Counted from the stretch's first letter, positions 11,101 through 24,700 are shown. The stretch: 64,000 nt of DNA from Rhinopomastus cyanomelas (GCA_013400115.1 VXBP01008659.1:10154-74153), one strand, 5' to 3'. The notes: generated from the letters alone by a model not told the origin. Program-made: numbers and translations.

Positions 11101-14100
11101 TTACCTTGCTTAGCCTTTATATTTAGAGATCTCAAAAGTCATAATGTATCAAAAAATTAAATTTCGAGAATTATAAACAGAAAATAAATGTCACCTGGCC
11201 AGAGTGTTGTTCATGAAAGAGCTCCATAAATTAATCTGCCATCCTACAAAATTTCTAATTTGTTTAGAGAACAAGGGCAAATCTCCCAGCTAGAAGGATA
11301 AGCTTCTCCTTCTCCCCTGTAGAGTGAAATTGCACTGTAAATGTGAAAAAGAACAATATTTCCTCCACTCTTGCCATGCATAGGTATTCTGAAGTGTTCT
11401 AACGCCTTCACAGTTTCTGCACATCCCCTGCTTTTAACTGTACTGAACTGTCTGTATATGTACTATTTTATTTTTAAAACTATTCTATTTCCAAAGCTCA
11501 GTTCATGCCTAGGTGTAGGTTGCTCAGTAATCAATCATGGCAGATCTTTAACAAGCTGCCCAGATCAACTTGGGAAGTATTTGGTTAAGTATCAGCGTGC
11601 CTGGAGACATATGAATCAAATAGGAAGAAACTATTTCACTGAAATATTTATAGACTAAAGGTTTCACCCTCTAATACTTCATAGACATAGTCTTCAGGAA
11701 GAAGTCCATTGAAGTGAGTGGAACTACCCATGCAAAACTAAGGTACATACATATATTTGCAATACAGTCTTCAGGGACTTTAAAAGACATAAAATTTCTC
11801 TGGGATTAATAAAACGTTACTGTTCCACACTTAACGTAAGTGTTATATATTTCATGTAAGATATGTTGTCATGATTCAACTTGTGTTTGGGGTGTAATTT
11901 CCAAACAACAAGTAGCTCAGCTATTAACATTCCTGGTTTTCAACTCATGCTTCAGTTTCTATGCAGTATGCTCATCTCTTTAGAGTGCGGATTTGTGGCA
12001 TTTATCAGTATCTGTGTATATCCAAACAAAAATCCTGTCCAAATGATGTTCAAGGATAGTTAATGGTTGCATCTAAAATCTGCAGAGACAACTGATTGTG
12101 GATATATATGTATATAGTAGAACATTTTAGAACAACAAATGGATACATTGCAAGTGTCAAATTAATGAAGCCAAAATGCTAATTGAATCGTCTGCCTTCG
12201 TGAACTACCATGTGTATCTGTAGATACGTTTTTTTCTGTTGAATTGATTTTTTACAAAGGAAATGATAATGATAAATCAGAAACAAAAATGAAACTAAAT
12301 TAGAGAAAAGAAATCAAATGGTTCCCCTAAAAATATTTTTGAAAAGCCCTCTGTACAGGAGATGACATTAGACCTGTAGTAATTTTTTCCACTAAGAAAG
12401 ATCAAGATAATATTTAGTACATTACAGTTAAACACGTTTTCCTTCTAATGAGTTGTAAGTTAATCAGACAAATATATTTTCAGATATGTTTCACATGAAA
12501 ATATTAAAGCCAGTTACTAGTTATACAGAAATGTGATACACACAGAGACACACATACCTATATGTGCTCAGTGGTAAGTGTTGCTCTTTAGTGTACATGC
12601 ACAACTCCTAATGAGACAAGCAAGGAACGTATTTAAATAGTACCCACTAAAAATTGATTATGCAGAGGTGGATAATGAGAAGGGTAAACAATAAAGAGGA
12701 AAAAAAGAGGGGAGTAGGTTCAGAAGAATTTGCCTTCCCCTGACCACACTGATATATAGGAAAGTAAAAAAAAAAATTGGCAGAACTTTCACCCTTTATC
12801 CTACAGTGATGATCATATTGCATGTCGATGACTTGTATTAGGAGATACACAGCAGAGCAGTGGGGATGTCACAGAGGTTGCTGCTTCTTTGGTAGTTTGT
12901 GTAAAGTTCTCCTGGGGCTGTTTCCAAAAGGAGCAATGTAACATGCTCAGGGACAATAAAGACTCCAGAGTGAGGACAGTCTTCACTAGTCCATGCAAGT
13001 GTCTGATTTAAAGACTCAGGCTTTGAATACTAAACTTCCCTTCGTATATTTATGGCCAAGTTGTAAAACCAAGTTATAAAAACAGAGAGATGACAGGAAT
13101 ACAGACTGATACTGCTAAAAAACCCACAGCTGCACTACAACTGAAAAAAGCTAGAACTAAGAGTGCAGGGCACTCAGATTCTCCTATAAAAGGACTACGT
13201 TACAAAAAAAACCCTCCACAAAATTCAACAATAAAGACTAGTTTTGTTAAAAAAATGAGAATGTTTGATTACATTCTGTTACAAAGTACAGTGTTTACTT
13301 GTCAAATTATTAGATGCTTTATTTGGACACAAAAGGAACTGAAAGCATACTTATTCAGAACAATTCTGGTATTTTTTTACAATGGTTCTCAATACCACAG
13401 CACTTACTACTGCACCAGGCATCAGCGTTTTGTAAAATGTTTTCTTTCAACTAAAATGTACAATCCAAATACATCTAAGAAAACAGTCGACTACCCAGCC
13501 AGACAACATCAGGCTCTTGGATTTGGTTGTATAAAGCTAGTGAAGGAATCACAGTGCTGTAGAAGTAACAGGCAGTAAGTTATTTCCATGCTGTGTAGAT
13601 TTATATTCATCAAACCTGAAATGTATTGAATTTCATTATTCTGCAATAATCTTGAATATTGAGATAAAGCAGCACAATCTAACCTGAGAACCTCTCTCAG
13701 TGGAAGAATTAAATTACTATTCCTAGCAATATAAAATGTGGGTGGGTACATGGAGCAAAACAGTTGGTTCACATATGTTCATGTTAACTTTGTTTTATTT
13801 TGTTTTAACCTGATTCTGTGGACTGAACACCCAATTGCAGTCAGAACACGTGCTCACTCGCCCCAACTCCATGTAAATGGAATCCAGTTTGCAAGCTCAA
13901 GACTGCTAGGTGTTGCAAACTAGAATGTGAGAAACATGGACAACTCAGAATTCCAAGAATTGCACTCCTGTTAAGAGCTAAAATGCTACTGTAGCTGCAA
14001 CCAATAATACTACTCAGTGATAAGACAGAGTGCAGTAGTGCATGAGGTTGATAAGTCAATCTCTTGATTTCAAATTGCCTTTTGGTCAAAGCTAGTTACA

Positions 14101-15621
14101 TCCACAGGGCATGTAAAGTGATCAGAAACGAAAGCTTTTCTGAACTAAGGTCATTAACGTCTCATTGGGAAGACTTTGACAGAAAATGTAGGATTTTCTG
14201 TTCAGTCTTTATTATTTGTATTATTATTTCATTTTCTCCTGTCCAGGAAAATAGAAATGGAATGCAGGAATGCTCTTCTAGTACATCAAAAATTGTCAGT
14301 AGTGTGAAATCACTATTCTGTTTGTATGAATTACATACATAACTTCAATAGCAAAAGAGGATACAACATCCTGTTTCACTACTAACAAAGGGGTGGAATT
14401 TCCTGTCTCCTTGTGTTCAGAGGCAACACAAAAATTGTGATGGGTCCATTGCTCAACAGCCTGCCTCCATCTCTTGAACACCAGGACATAATACAGAACT
14501 TGCAGTGAATGCAGAAGCTTAACAGCCAATAAGACTCAGCTGACAAGGTATATAGGTATGTTGCTTTGAGATACTGCGACATGTAAAGCACAGAGAAATT
14601 TTTGAGTTACAATATCTACTGCCATCTCCAAGCCATAGCAAATTAATTTACTCCTAAACTTCTGTCATCCAGGTAAGTTAGCTGGTTAAATCTATATCCT
14701 GTATTAATTAATTAAGACATAACTAGTGATTTAAAAATTACTAGTGATAACATGTAAAAAAAAAAGGCCTATCACAGCTAATAGAAGGACCATAATAACA
14801 TCAGACAGTTGAAGTCCTGATCTTTATCCTATCTGAACAAGGAGGAGAAGCAGGAAGATAGTCTGAAGAGAGGCCCTTTTCCATGGGATCCAAAGAGAAA
14901 GGAAGAGAAAGGAAACATATTTAAAATCGAGCCCATTCACCAGTTGATGTGAATGGAACAATGCTTTATAATCACTAGAACTTGTGACAGGCAGTGACAC
15001 GTTAACGCATAGCATTCAGAATCTACAAGGTAGAATAAAGGAAACTATTTACTGTAGACTTTGTCAAGAGGTATGATTAATAATAAAATTTATGGACAAC
15101 TCTGTCCAATCACCAGGAATGTGTATGAGCCATGAGAAGAAAGCTACAGCATGTGCAACAACTGCGTAAAGCACCACAGTATAGTAGCACAAAATTAATA
15201 AACACTTTGCTCTTGTCACTCTGAAGTAATTCTCCGTAACCTCTGGCCAAAGTTGCTACAACACAGCGTGATAATCACCAGCTTTAATGGAAACTGACAT
15301 TTAGAAGCAATCTAAATGTTCAGTAAGCACCTTCTGACTCAAACAAATCCAGGTATTCTAGACTGAACATCATAGTGGCAAAAAGTGCCACACGGTGCGC
15401 TTAGTCTGCTGAATATGGACTGTGATTCTGTGTGATTCTGTAACTGCCAGCACAACTCTGTTCATGCCTTTGTTCCAGAGCTTCCCATCAGAAACGTTAA
15501 ATATACAAGAAAACAAATAGCTAAGAACTGTTGATTCTTTCTCTTGATGAGATGCAAGGGCAATTAGACAACTGAGTTGACTGTATGGATCCAGATAGCC
15601 TGTATTAATCTGCAAGCTTAC

Positions 15622-15817
15622 CTTGGCATACAAATTTCAGCTCCTTGGCATCTGTAACAGTGGCTCTTTTATCTGATCGCTTCTTTTCTGTTCGACGGTG
15701 GCTACGTCTTTTCTTTGTCTCTCCCCAGAGATTTGATCCACCGTGCATACTTGGGATATTCAGAATGGCAATTCCCTCCAGAGATATATTGATTAAGTCT
15801 AGCTGAATTCCATCACA
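15622..15817 (-). CDS. DGKB: DGKB internal exon, 196 nt (accessory domain, basic stretch)
   Basis: The minus strand encodes 65 codons, starting CDGIQLDLINISLEG and ending AKELKFVCQ, plus one base of a split Asp codon. It matches diacylglycerol kinase beta around residues 645-710. The recognisable core is LEGIAILNIPSMHGGSNLWG, followed by a very basic run (KKRRSHRRTEKKRSDKR) that marks the beta isoform. The acceptor is CTAATCAG (AG at 15819-15818) behind a strong T/C tract (to about 15865). The donor is GTAAGC from 15621. Phase 0 in and phase 1 out agree with the upstream exon. The C-terminal ~96 codons of the protein must lie beyond position 1, since I could not find them here. Against remembered mammalian sequence, Val-Cys replaces Ala-Ser just before the donor. 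Confidence 0.95.
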
Positions 15818-16546
15818 CTGATTAGCAAGAAAAAAAGAGAAAGGAGGGGAAAAAAAAGACAAAGTAAGCAGTAAAAGAGAAAGCAAACCAGGATGTATTA
15901 CCCATCCAACATTTTTGTTCATTTGTAACACTGGTTTATTCAATGTTTATGCCTAAGATATATACCTGTTTCACAAAAGAAGATACAAAACAGGAACAGA
16001 TCCTCATTCTGAAGGTAAAGTATGATTGCTGTTCAGCTTCTGATTGCCTAAGTGTGGAACCGCTTGGCAGAGCCTTGTTATCTGATATGTATTCATTGAC
16101 CCAAGTACAGTAGTAGTTTCACTACAGTTGTTAGCAGAAAAACATTTATACTGGAAAAATTTCTATAGCAGCAACTGGGGAGTTTTTTTGTCTTTTCCAG
16201 ATAAATTGTCTATTACATGAATTTATGGTCATACTTGTCACTGTAACACTTGAGCCTCTTCCACGTGAAACTGAACATAAAAGTCCCTGCACACAGAGCA
16301 TATACAGCACTTTGGAAAAGGGTTTAAGCTGGTCTCAAGAGCATTGAACATCACACAGACTTTAGTTTCAATCTAAAGGCACAACTGACATATTAGCATA
16401 GGGCTATGCCTGACTAATAACTCCTGCTGAGAGGTAAGATTGGTAAAACTGGGTACAGCAAAATGCTGATGATGCAGCTACAACATTTCTTAACCCAGAA
16501 ACCCTACCAGACAGCTCTCTAAAATACGGTTCTATCCCACAGCAAA

Positions 16547-16571
16547 ACAGCTCCATAGGTTATGGAGCTGT
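16547..16571. repeat. 11-bp perfect hairpin
   Basis: ACAGCTCCATA and TATGGAGCTGT are perfect complements around the loop GGT. It is short enough to occur by chance in 64 kb, and no function is implied. Confidence 0.6.
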
Positions 16572-16725
16572 CAGTGGTCTACAAGCCTTCCAAGACTTAC
16601 TGGACACACAGAAGAAATCTTAGTCTGTGGGATAATCTGATGGAATCATTACTGCAGGGCATCTTCTGTCAAATAGTGTGTGTTTCTCCCACTCCCTATT
16701 GTAAACCTGGACCCTGAGGCATTTA

Positions 16726-16781
16726 ATAGATATACATGTGTCTTCACGTATATCTATATTTTATAGATATACATGTGTCTT
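16726..16781. repeat. 19-bp exact direct repeat, 18-bp spacer
   Basis: ATAGATATACATGTGTCTT occurs at 16726-16744 and again at 16763-16781. The spacer is AT-rich. A local tandem or slippage duplication is the simplest reading. Confidence 0.9.
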
Positions 16782-16874
16782 ATAAACAGACTGTAATTTC
16801 AACTTTCAAGAAACTCAAAATCATGTTTTGCAACTAATTGCAGCATCTTCTCAGATGGCAGAAGAATACAACAT

Positions 16875-17039
16875 TTACAAACACATTCCACCAGCTAGAT
16901 GGCATGCATTCAGCTTGATGGGATACACATCACAGCTGTCGCTGACTATAATGTACTCAAGCTGAGTCCTTTTCCCCACCCGCATTGTTTTAGGATCAGG
17001 GGAAGCTCCAAACCTGTGTAAACCAAAGAAAAATTCTGA
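16875..17039 (-). other. Unassigned 54-codon open frame in the DGKB intron
   Basis: Open from one stop to the next on the minus strand. The middle reads FGASPDPKTMRVGKRTQLEY and then IIVSDSCDVYPIKLN, an unusually protein-like composition and less AT-rich than its surroundings. A possible acceptor (TTTACACAG) lies at its upstream edge, but in a different frame phase from the DGKB exon join. I recognise no family. It could be a conserved non-coding element, a cassette exon or chance. Confidence 0.2.
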
Positions 17040-18334
17040 TTAACCTCCACAGAAGACAAAAAGACTCAATTTCAGATTACTGCACGTGAAACTTACGTGG
17101 AAGGAGAATCGGAGTATGTAGATAGTCTGGCAAGTCACATGCAACTTTATGTATAGCAGCACATTTACAAAACATTAGATCCTACTCCTACAGTGTTCTG
17201 CAAGCCAGGAGGGGTTCCAGTCATGCATTTAAAACTGATTAAGGGTCTTATTTTGTAATTCCAATACACAATAATCAGGAAGAAAACTGGAAAAATAATT
17301 AGCCATGCTTCAGTAATAGTCCACTGACATCTTGCAGCTTGCTGCTCTGTCACGGGCACTTCTTGTCTGCCTAAACCTTTATCACAGCTTTGAAGAAGAA
17401 AAGCCAAGTTGTACTCAAAAATCTCTGTACTTAATTATTCATTTACCCTGAAACTTTATGAGATTAAAAAACAGAACTCTATTACAATGCACACTCTGCA
17501 TCTTCTTAATTCCTCTAAGAAGACTGTAAGGCTAGATAAAGAATAATTTCAACATGAAGATTTTCATTCGGTATTTGTCCTTCTAGATGAAGTTAAACCT
17601 GGGGAAGTGAGTTGGCAGTTGTTGCAACTACTGTAATTGAAAGTGTAACTTTGAAATCACTCTTTTCTTGCTGGAAAAAGGGCATCGATCTTTGCTGTTT
17701 ATAGAAGGAAATTCATGGTTCCCCTTATATTTTAAATGTATTAAATATTAACACGATTTATTTTACTAAAAATTCCACTCATGTGTATGCTCACTTACTG
17801 CTATACATTCTAGATAAACAGATATTAATTTCATAATTAAAAGTAATCTTGTGTAAATACCCTGCAGGCCTCAATGAATCAAACACATACTGTGTGTCAG
17901 GCCTCCCACTGTCTTCAAGTGGAATGTACTGGCTGGATAATTAGATAGTACATATTTTTTAACCTTATTTGCATGCATATTATATCTTTTGCACACTGAC
18001 AAGAAGCAGTAACAACAAAAGTCAGATTACCACAGGGAATTCCCACAAAGAAGTCTTCATTTCTTATAATTTGCAGCCTAAATTAAAATAATTTGATCTT
18101 TGACAAGGATGAAATGTCAAGCAGAAGGGGGTCCTCTATAAGCCACAGCCTGTGGCTTCTGAAATCTGCCTAATTTATGTCAGTCACTTCTTAATACATA
18201 TTTAAGTATTACACAAGAAAGATGATAAATATGCAATCTGAAACCTTTGGTATTTCCCTGCTGTTAATTTATAAAGGTCTGGCGTCCCCCAAACTGACTG
18301 GAATTATTTAAATAAAAGAAGAATTGTGAAATAG

Positions 18335-18592
18335 GATGGTACAGGGTCTGGCTTCCATTTTCACTCAATATTGAACACAGCAGGTAGTACACTAAGACAA
18401 TTACTTGACGAGGCCTCTGAATCCCACAGTGATGAAGAACTTTCTGAATTACTAAGAGAGGAATCCTTTTGTTCGTACACTGATGAGAAGTTTGAGCTAC
18501 AGGTAGCTCTGCATTGTCTTGACACACAAATAGGCTGTGACAACAGAACACAAATGTGTTCTTTTGTTATTAAATTTCAGATAATTCTGTGA
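18335..18592 (+). other. Unassigned acidic open frame, antisense to DGKB
   Basis: An 86-codon frame open between a TAG just upstream and a TGA, with no ATG near its start. The central part is acidic and serine-rich (RQLLDEASESHSDEELSELL, then REESFCSYTDEKFELQ) and ends at CAG|GTAGCT, a possible plus-strand donor. The composition recalls the acidic N-termini of some DNA-transposon transposases, but no catalytic motif is present. Function and reality are unproven. Confidence 0.2.
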
Positions 18593-19749
18593 TGTTGCTA
18601 AAAATAAAAACATGGCTTTAAAATTAGAAGCATCCCTACTTAGATTAGAAATATATACCAGTGCTTCCAGTTAATTTTTCCGTTTTTGACTAGCCTCAGT
18701 CCCTTTTTGGCCATTACCTTTTACACTTCAGTGATTATATCAAATATTTTCATATCATGCCTTAGTTGAGAATATCCATATCTGTGCCTGAAAACAGTTG
18801 AATGTAAGGCTTTGCTGAGTAGTGAAATGCAATATCATGCAGGACTACATGCTCATAAATTCTTTTCCCCCCCGTCCATGAATACGAGGTGGTACAGGAG
18901 GCTTTCTCTGGTCCCATGCTGATTCTACAGCATTGCAGGTGTAAACCATACCCACTTACACTGAATCTCTACCTTACTCTAATTATTCTTCGCACCCCTT
19001 TTTATTGCAAAGTGGGAATTCAGTGTAAACTGTAAAGCTGTAAACCTCATTTATTGATGCACTATTTTTAAGCCATTAATTTTGAACACCCCATCCCCCT
19101 GTTCCTCCCCTTAGAACCTGGGCTTTTCTCGTCAATGTCTTGGATCCTAGCTTGGAAATAAAAACACATATTTTTCTGGATGCCGTAAGAATTCAGAGTC
19201 CAAATTTGTTTTGCACATCTCACGCACAAGAAAACATACAGAACGTAAAATATAGGAATGTATGTCAGAAGACAAGCTTCACTAGGCTAGGAATCAAATA
19301 CAGGGTTGAACAAATACTCTCCCATAGAATGTTTGATCAGTGTCTCCCAGTTCAGAGATGGAGATCTTCATGAGCTTTGTTCTTTTGATATTTGACTGTA
19401 GAGCAGCCACATTCCTTGCGCAGTTTACTCAGAGTGAAATGTGGTATCATACATCAACCTCTCATTTCTAGCAACATCCCCAAGCAAGGGGCAGCAGGTT
19501 AAAAATCAGATGAAAACAGTGTTTATACACTGCTGGGAGCATACACTTCCACGGGTTTATAATATTCCAGTGCAGAACGTTAGATGCAAGTGTAGTGACA
19601 AGTATTGTTTATTTAAATGTTATTTACTTATTGTAAATGCATCTGTAATTAAGATTCTCCTAACTCTTCCTGTGTAAACATTTTGGAAACTGTTTCCAAA
19701 ATACAATGATTTTTGTTCCTAATTGTAGGACTAATGATAATGACCATAA

Positions 19750-20010
19750 ATCACACAGTCGCAAAATTGTTCTGGTTGGAATAGAGCTTTAAGATCACAG
19801 AATTCAACGGTTAACCCTGTACTTTCAGGTCACCACTAAATCCTGCCTCTCAGTGCCACATGTATATATCCTTTAAATACCTCCAAGAATGGTGACTCAA
19901 CCACTTCTCTGAGTTGCCTGTTCCAGGGCTTCACAACCATTTTGAGGAAGAAATTTTACGTAATGTCCAATCTTAACCTCCTGTGTCACAATTTGAGGTG
20001 CCATAATCCT
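19750..20010 (-). mobile_element. Old CR1 3' fragment in the DGKB intron
   Basis: Antisense and strongly diverged: TTCTGGTTGGAATAGAGCTT, then ACCTCCAAGAATGGTGACTC, ACCACTTCTCTGAGTTGCCT and TTCCAGGGCTTCACAACC in CR1 3'-UTR order. It is sense relative to DGKB. Confidence 0.75.
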
Positions 20011-20669
20011 CTTAAGAAATTAATTCAATATTTAATTTGTAATGATCAGCACACCCAAATAATTCGTGTAATACAGCCACTTACTCCATCAGCCATCAAA
20101 GTTGCATTGGCACATTATTTTAAATTCCTGTTTTGTCTGTAACTACCCTGTGTCTTTTCAGTTAATGTTCAATTTATAATGGAAAGATGACCCCTTGTAC
20201 AGACAGAAAAGCTATTTAATGAAGCAGAATGATTCAAAAAAATATATATTCTATAACCTTTATTCAGGAAAGTGAGTACAATTTTAGGGAATTGAGTTTT
20301 AAAGGTTACAAAAACTTAGGAGCCAGAAATAATAAGACTTTTTAAAATTTATTTTAATCCTTCAGCAGCTCTCATCCCTCCAACAGTCTTTCATTTTCCA
20401 TGTGACCTAGTCACACTGTCTATTGATTTCTAATGTTATATTTCACCTCTTGACCTTGTCTACTGTATTAAGACTTCACTAATCATCAAACTGAACTTTG
20501 TTCCAGTGTGCAAGGCTACACTACAAATAGAGATGATAAAAATAGTATTTCGGAATATAGGGTCTAAAGGATGTGCACTGCTTTGCCTTGTTGGATTCAG
20601 GCACTCTGCACCCTTGCTCCCTGCTTTTCAGCCACACTACTAACATTTCAAGGATAAATGCAACAATTA

Positions 20670-20810
<141 letters not shown>

Positions 20811-21221
20811 TCATTAGCAATATGTGACAAAAGTGATCATCCTGTCTTCCCTTATAAGTAATGGCAAAGGCTTGGGAACATGTGACATCCCATTTGAAAT
20901 AGATGAGCTCATAATTTTCAATGCGTAAATGTTGGTGTCAAGTTGTATGATATCCCCTAAAGGGATAACAGGAATGTGTTTAACTGACAGGTTCAAAAGT
21001 ACCTTTGACTTCTTTTTCAGTGACTATCAGAATACTTTTTGTCACCTAACCAGCGACATGCCTCAGAAAAGTTTATGGGTTCTCTTTCATGTTGTATACC
21101 AACTCTACAATTTCCGATTCACGGTTAAAATCTGTCCTCCACTGTACGAGAATGGGCAAGCAGGGTGCTTGATTATGAAGAAGAGCCAAGACAAAAATCA
21201 AGCTTGCCTTCAGTTAGGTGA

Positions 21222-21327
21222 AATCACAGAATCATTAGGGATTGGAAGGGACCTCAAAAGATCATCTAGTCCAATCCCCCTGCCACAGCAGGATCATCTA
21301 GACCAAGTCACACAGAAACACATCCAG
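21222..21327 (-). mobile_element. CR1 type-A tail, about 106 bp
   Basis: A very well preserved antisense tail (ATCATTAGGGATTGGAAGGG, then GATCATCTAGTCCAATCCCC) truncated at CAGAAACACATCCAG. It is close in sequence to the copies at 653, 37048 and 58351 and looks young. Confidence 0.9.
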
Positions 21328-21726
21328 TAAAGGTAAATGCTTATTGTTCAGGATGACAAACAAGGAATTTGAAGAAAATAAGAATTCCAGATCAAACACT
21401 CTTTAGACATTTTCCAGTAGGATAGCTACATTACCAAGTAAATATCTTATAGACATCTTTTAAATGGGTGATGGGACCTACAAATTGAAGTTCATTATCA
21501 GATTCTACAGAAAAATGAAAGGGGATATAATGCTAGTAAATTGCTTAGTTTTTCATGACAGCAGGCAGAGATTACTTCTACAGATTTCTTCTTAAATACA
21601 TAATGACTGCACTTCTGTTTTACCAGATTTAATGCATACTGTTAAATACAATCAGGACACCAGCAGTACCATTTCAAATAAGTATATACAGTTTTCTTGA
21701 ACTCTCATGAGTAGTAATTATTCTGT

Positions 21727-21761
21727 AATAAAACAAGAAGCTAAACTGAAAAAAAAAAAAA
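21727..21761 (+). other. AATAAA signal 16 bases before an A13 run (possible retrocopy 3' end)
   Basis: AATAAA at 21727-21732 is followed by a 13-A run at 21749-21761, which is the spacing of a reverse-transcribed mRNA tail. No open frame or recognisable UTR lies upstream (21470-21726), and only a weak GGGAC match could be a target duplication. A chance A tract in AT-rich DNA is at least as likely. Confidence 0.25.
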
Positions 21762-24700
21762 GGGGACATGAATCAGAATTCAATTTTCATACTTAGGAAT
21801 CAGATATGAACACAGTTTATCCATTTGTATGAAGTGTTACCTGATAAAGACACAGTATAGCATACTTAGAACTTGAAAATGGCCAAGCTATAAGTGAAGA
21901 GTGAAACAGAGATGTTGATGACTACCAGACATGCCAGCCAAAGTACAAATTCTACTCTTGCTACTTATTTCAAAGATTCACAATTTTTAGAGCCATTCAG
22001 AATATATTGTCTCAAATTTATGCACCGCGGGTTCAGCAAAACACAATAGCATTTGTAAATTAGCAAACTCAAGGTTTATTAGAAAATTTGTATCTGCAGG
22101 TCAAACCCTTGTAAAATCATGACAGAAGAGTAAGTACACTTATCAGGTGAGTTTTCAGTGGTACACATATTTCTTGTATTGTAGTAGATCCTATAAGATT
22201 CTTTTAGTCCAAAAAGTGTGGTCTTGCAAGCCTGTCCTCTTTTTCCTAGTTGACGATAGCTCTGTCTTTAAGGATGGAGAGACAACCTACTTGAATAGAA
22301 CCCTGTGTTAGAACTTTACTTAGACATATATAAAAAAAATTAAACCTAAAGTGAGAAAGACAAATTACACTAAAATTTTCTTAAGCAAAACCAGCCTTAT
22401 TATTATAGCTAATATTTTAATTTTTTTGATGGTAAATAAACCTCTACATTTCTATCTTGGGTCGGAAATCCTCTTTCAAACAAGTGAAGCTTATCTGTTC
22501 ATCAAGACAGCAGTAAATAGTAGAAGCATCCATTTAGAAATGAATGAACTACTTTTATAACCATTCTAACTTATTTCATGATGGAATAAGTAAATTTTAT
22601 ATTAGTAAGCAAATACATATTTAATGGCAATTTTGTGCATCAAAACTGTGAAAAACTGAATGATGGGCAACTGTCATGCACATCTTTTCTCTATTATAGA
22701 GCAGCTGATAAGTTACACTTGCTCCAACTTTTAATAATGACCATAATAAAAATGAAGTCTGTTTCAGTAGAAAAACATACGGCAAAAATGTCCTACACAG
22801 TAACACTTCTTAAGAACACTGGTTTTGTTGGAGTAGGAAAGAAAATAGATTATTTTAAATGAAAGTGTTTCTGCATTTGCTTCAAGTGTATAGCTAAACT
22901 CTCGCAGAAATTATGTTCAAAAATACGAATAAAACATCAGTCACAATTGACCTACCTAATCCTGCTATTAAATTGCAGTATGTTAAAATATATATACAGT
23001 CTACAGATGTAGGGAAAAAAAACCCCAAAACTGTACCTCAAGAGCCTAAACACCTTTTATACTGGTGGTTTCCACACCCTCAAGTTTGGTCAGTTTTCTA
23101 ATAAGTGAAAATATTTTCTGAAATGCAGATTAGCAATAGAGCATGGAAAGGCTGATACTGCCATTTGTTAGCATTTCTGCACTGTGGGTAAATATCAAAC
23201 TTAGAAATGTGGATATATTTCTTGGAAAAGTTCAGGTTTATATTTGGTAATCAAGGCAAAATGATCAAAGCACTTTGTGATATAGGTTTGTTCCATTATC
23301 ATTTAATCAGAAATGCTCCTACTGCTAAAACTATTTTATATAACCTTTCTGATTAAGTAATTACAAGATGTCACAGAAAAATTGTTCTGTGTGTAAAACT
23401 CAAACAAGTAAATACTTTATTCTACACCTGAAGATCATCTATACTTCATTACAACACACACACATTCTGTCTGAACATGTGTAACAATAGTTCAGCTATG
23501 GGCTGCTAATAAAAGGTCATGGAAATAAGATATATCTTCTTAATATTTTATTTTACATTATACATTTAATATATCAAATTATAGTAATATAGTGTATTTA
23601 ATTTAATAAATACTATTGTTTTATATTAAAAAATAGTAATATAATATACTTCTATTTTATTTATTCTTTAACTTAAGAAACTAATACACCTTCTGGTGTT
23701 AAGGGTTTGGGGGAAGAGCTTATTGCTGCACACTTTACACCCTATAATTACATTATAATTACACTCCTTATATTTACTATATATTGATTTCCACTTTATT
23801 TTTATTATGCAGAGTAAATCTTCAACAAATTGAGCTAAAAATTTGTACATTGGGAAATTTCTGCAATTTCTATAAAGTTTCATCTGGAATGCTGCAAATG
23901 TTTCTGAAAATGCCTGGAAGAAAACATGTTTGCTAACATTAAGTGTAGTCGATAACATGTCCTTTGAACTGTTTTAATCCAGATACACTTTCAAAGCAGA
24001 GATTTTAAATTTAGCACAAGTACGGCCCTCCATCAAGATTATGCCTCTGGCCATCTGCATGAAAACACATACAGAATTATTTCCTTTTTCCATGGAACTA
24101 CTAGAATTCTTAATTTTTTGGAGGTTAATTCCTTGAAAAGTTGTCTGTTAGGAAGCAATCTTTACCACAAATCTGTGCAAGAATCTCTGCACATGGACAA
24201 GCAGAACTAGATACCCTCCATGAGCTATAACATTCCCCAAAACATAATCCCTAAGCATTACCTTCTGAAAACATTGTTTTAAAAAAAAATTCCAATTACA
24301 TTGGAGTAGTAGTTTGTCAGTGAGTGTTAAGAGTTGGTTTCAGTTTATAGACTCATACAAGACCCAGTATGAAGCTCCCATTCCAAGAGCATCATTCATG
24401 AATAACAGTGTACACAGTGTAATGAATTAAAAAATATCTACGGGAAAAATAAGAAAGAGTAGGCAATAAGCCATAAATATTGCATGCTTATCATCTCAAT
24501 CACGATGTCTCTGGAAGGTGCTCAGAGCCACAGGAGTCAGGGTAAGTACTTAAGAGGAAAGACCCTTCTGGCTCCCTTGTTTCTTTTGTCCTCTGTTCCA
24601 AGGAAATATGGAAAAATATCAAAAATATCAGACAAGTGCACAGAAATGGAGATGGGAGACAAAGGTGATTTGCACAGAGGAGAAACAGTCTAGAGTCCAA

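Larger units (their letters stand above)
1..15621 (-). other. DGKB: DGKB downstream intron, partial
   Basis: This is the intron 3' of the 196-nt exon, and its acceptor lies outside the window. The stretches 986-5029, 5102-8167, 9133-10025, 10155-10732 and 11101-15621 are AT-rich unique sequence in which I see no exon, RNA gene or classified repeat, apart from short tracts: A14 at 2241-2254 and (AT)n at 7478-7500. A bare, degenerate CR1-tail-like octamer run sits at 15420-15442. All open frames here are short and overlap CR1 or random sequence. Confidence 0.75.

Noticed and set aside
13090..13578. 162-codon plus-strand frame
   Set aside because: Lysine-rich, AT-driven composition with no domain, no splice context and no Kozak support.
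16547..16571. 11-bp hairpin as a regulatory RNA structure
   Set aside because: Arms of this size with a 3-base loop can occur by chance in 64 kb, and there is no other support.
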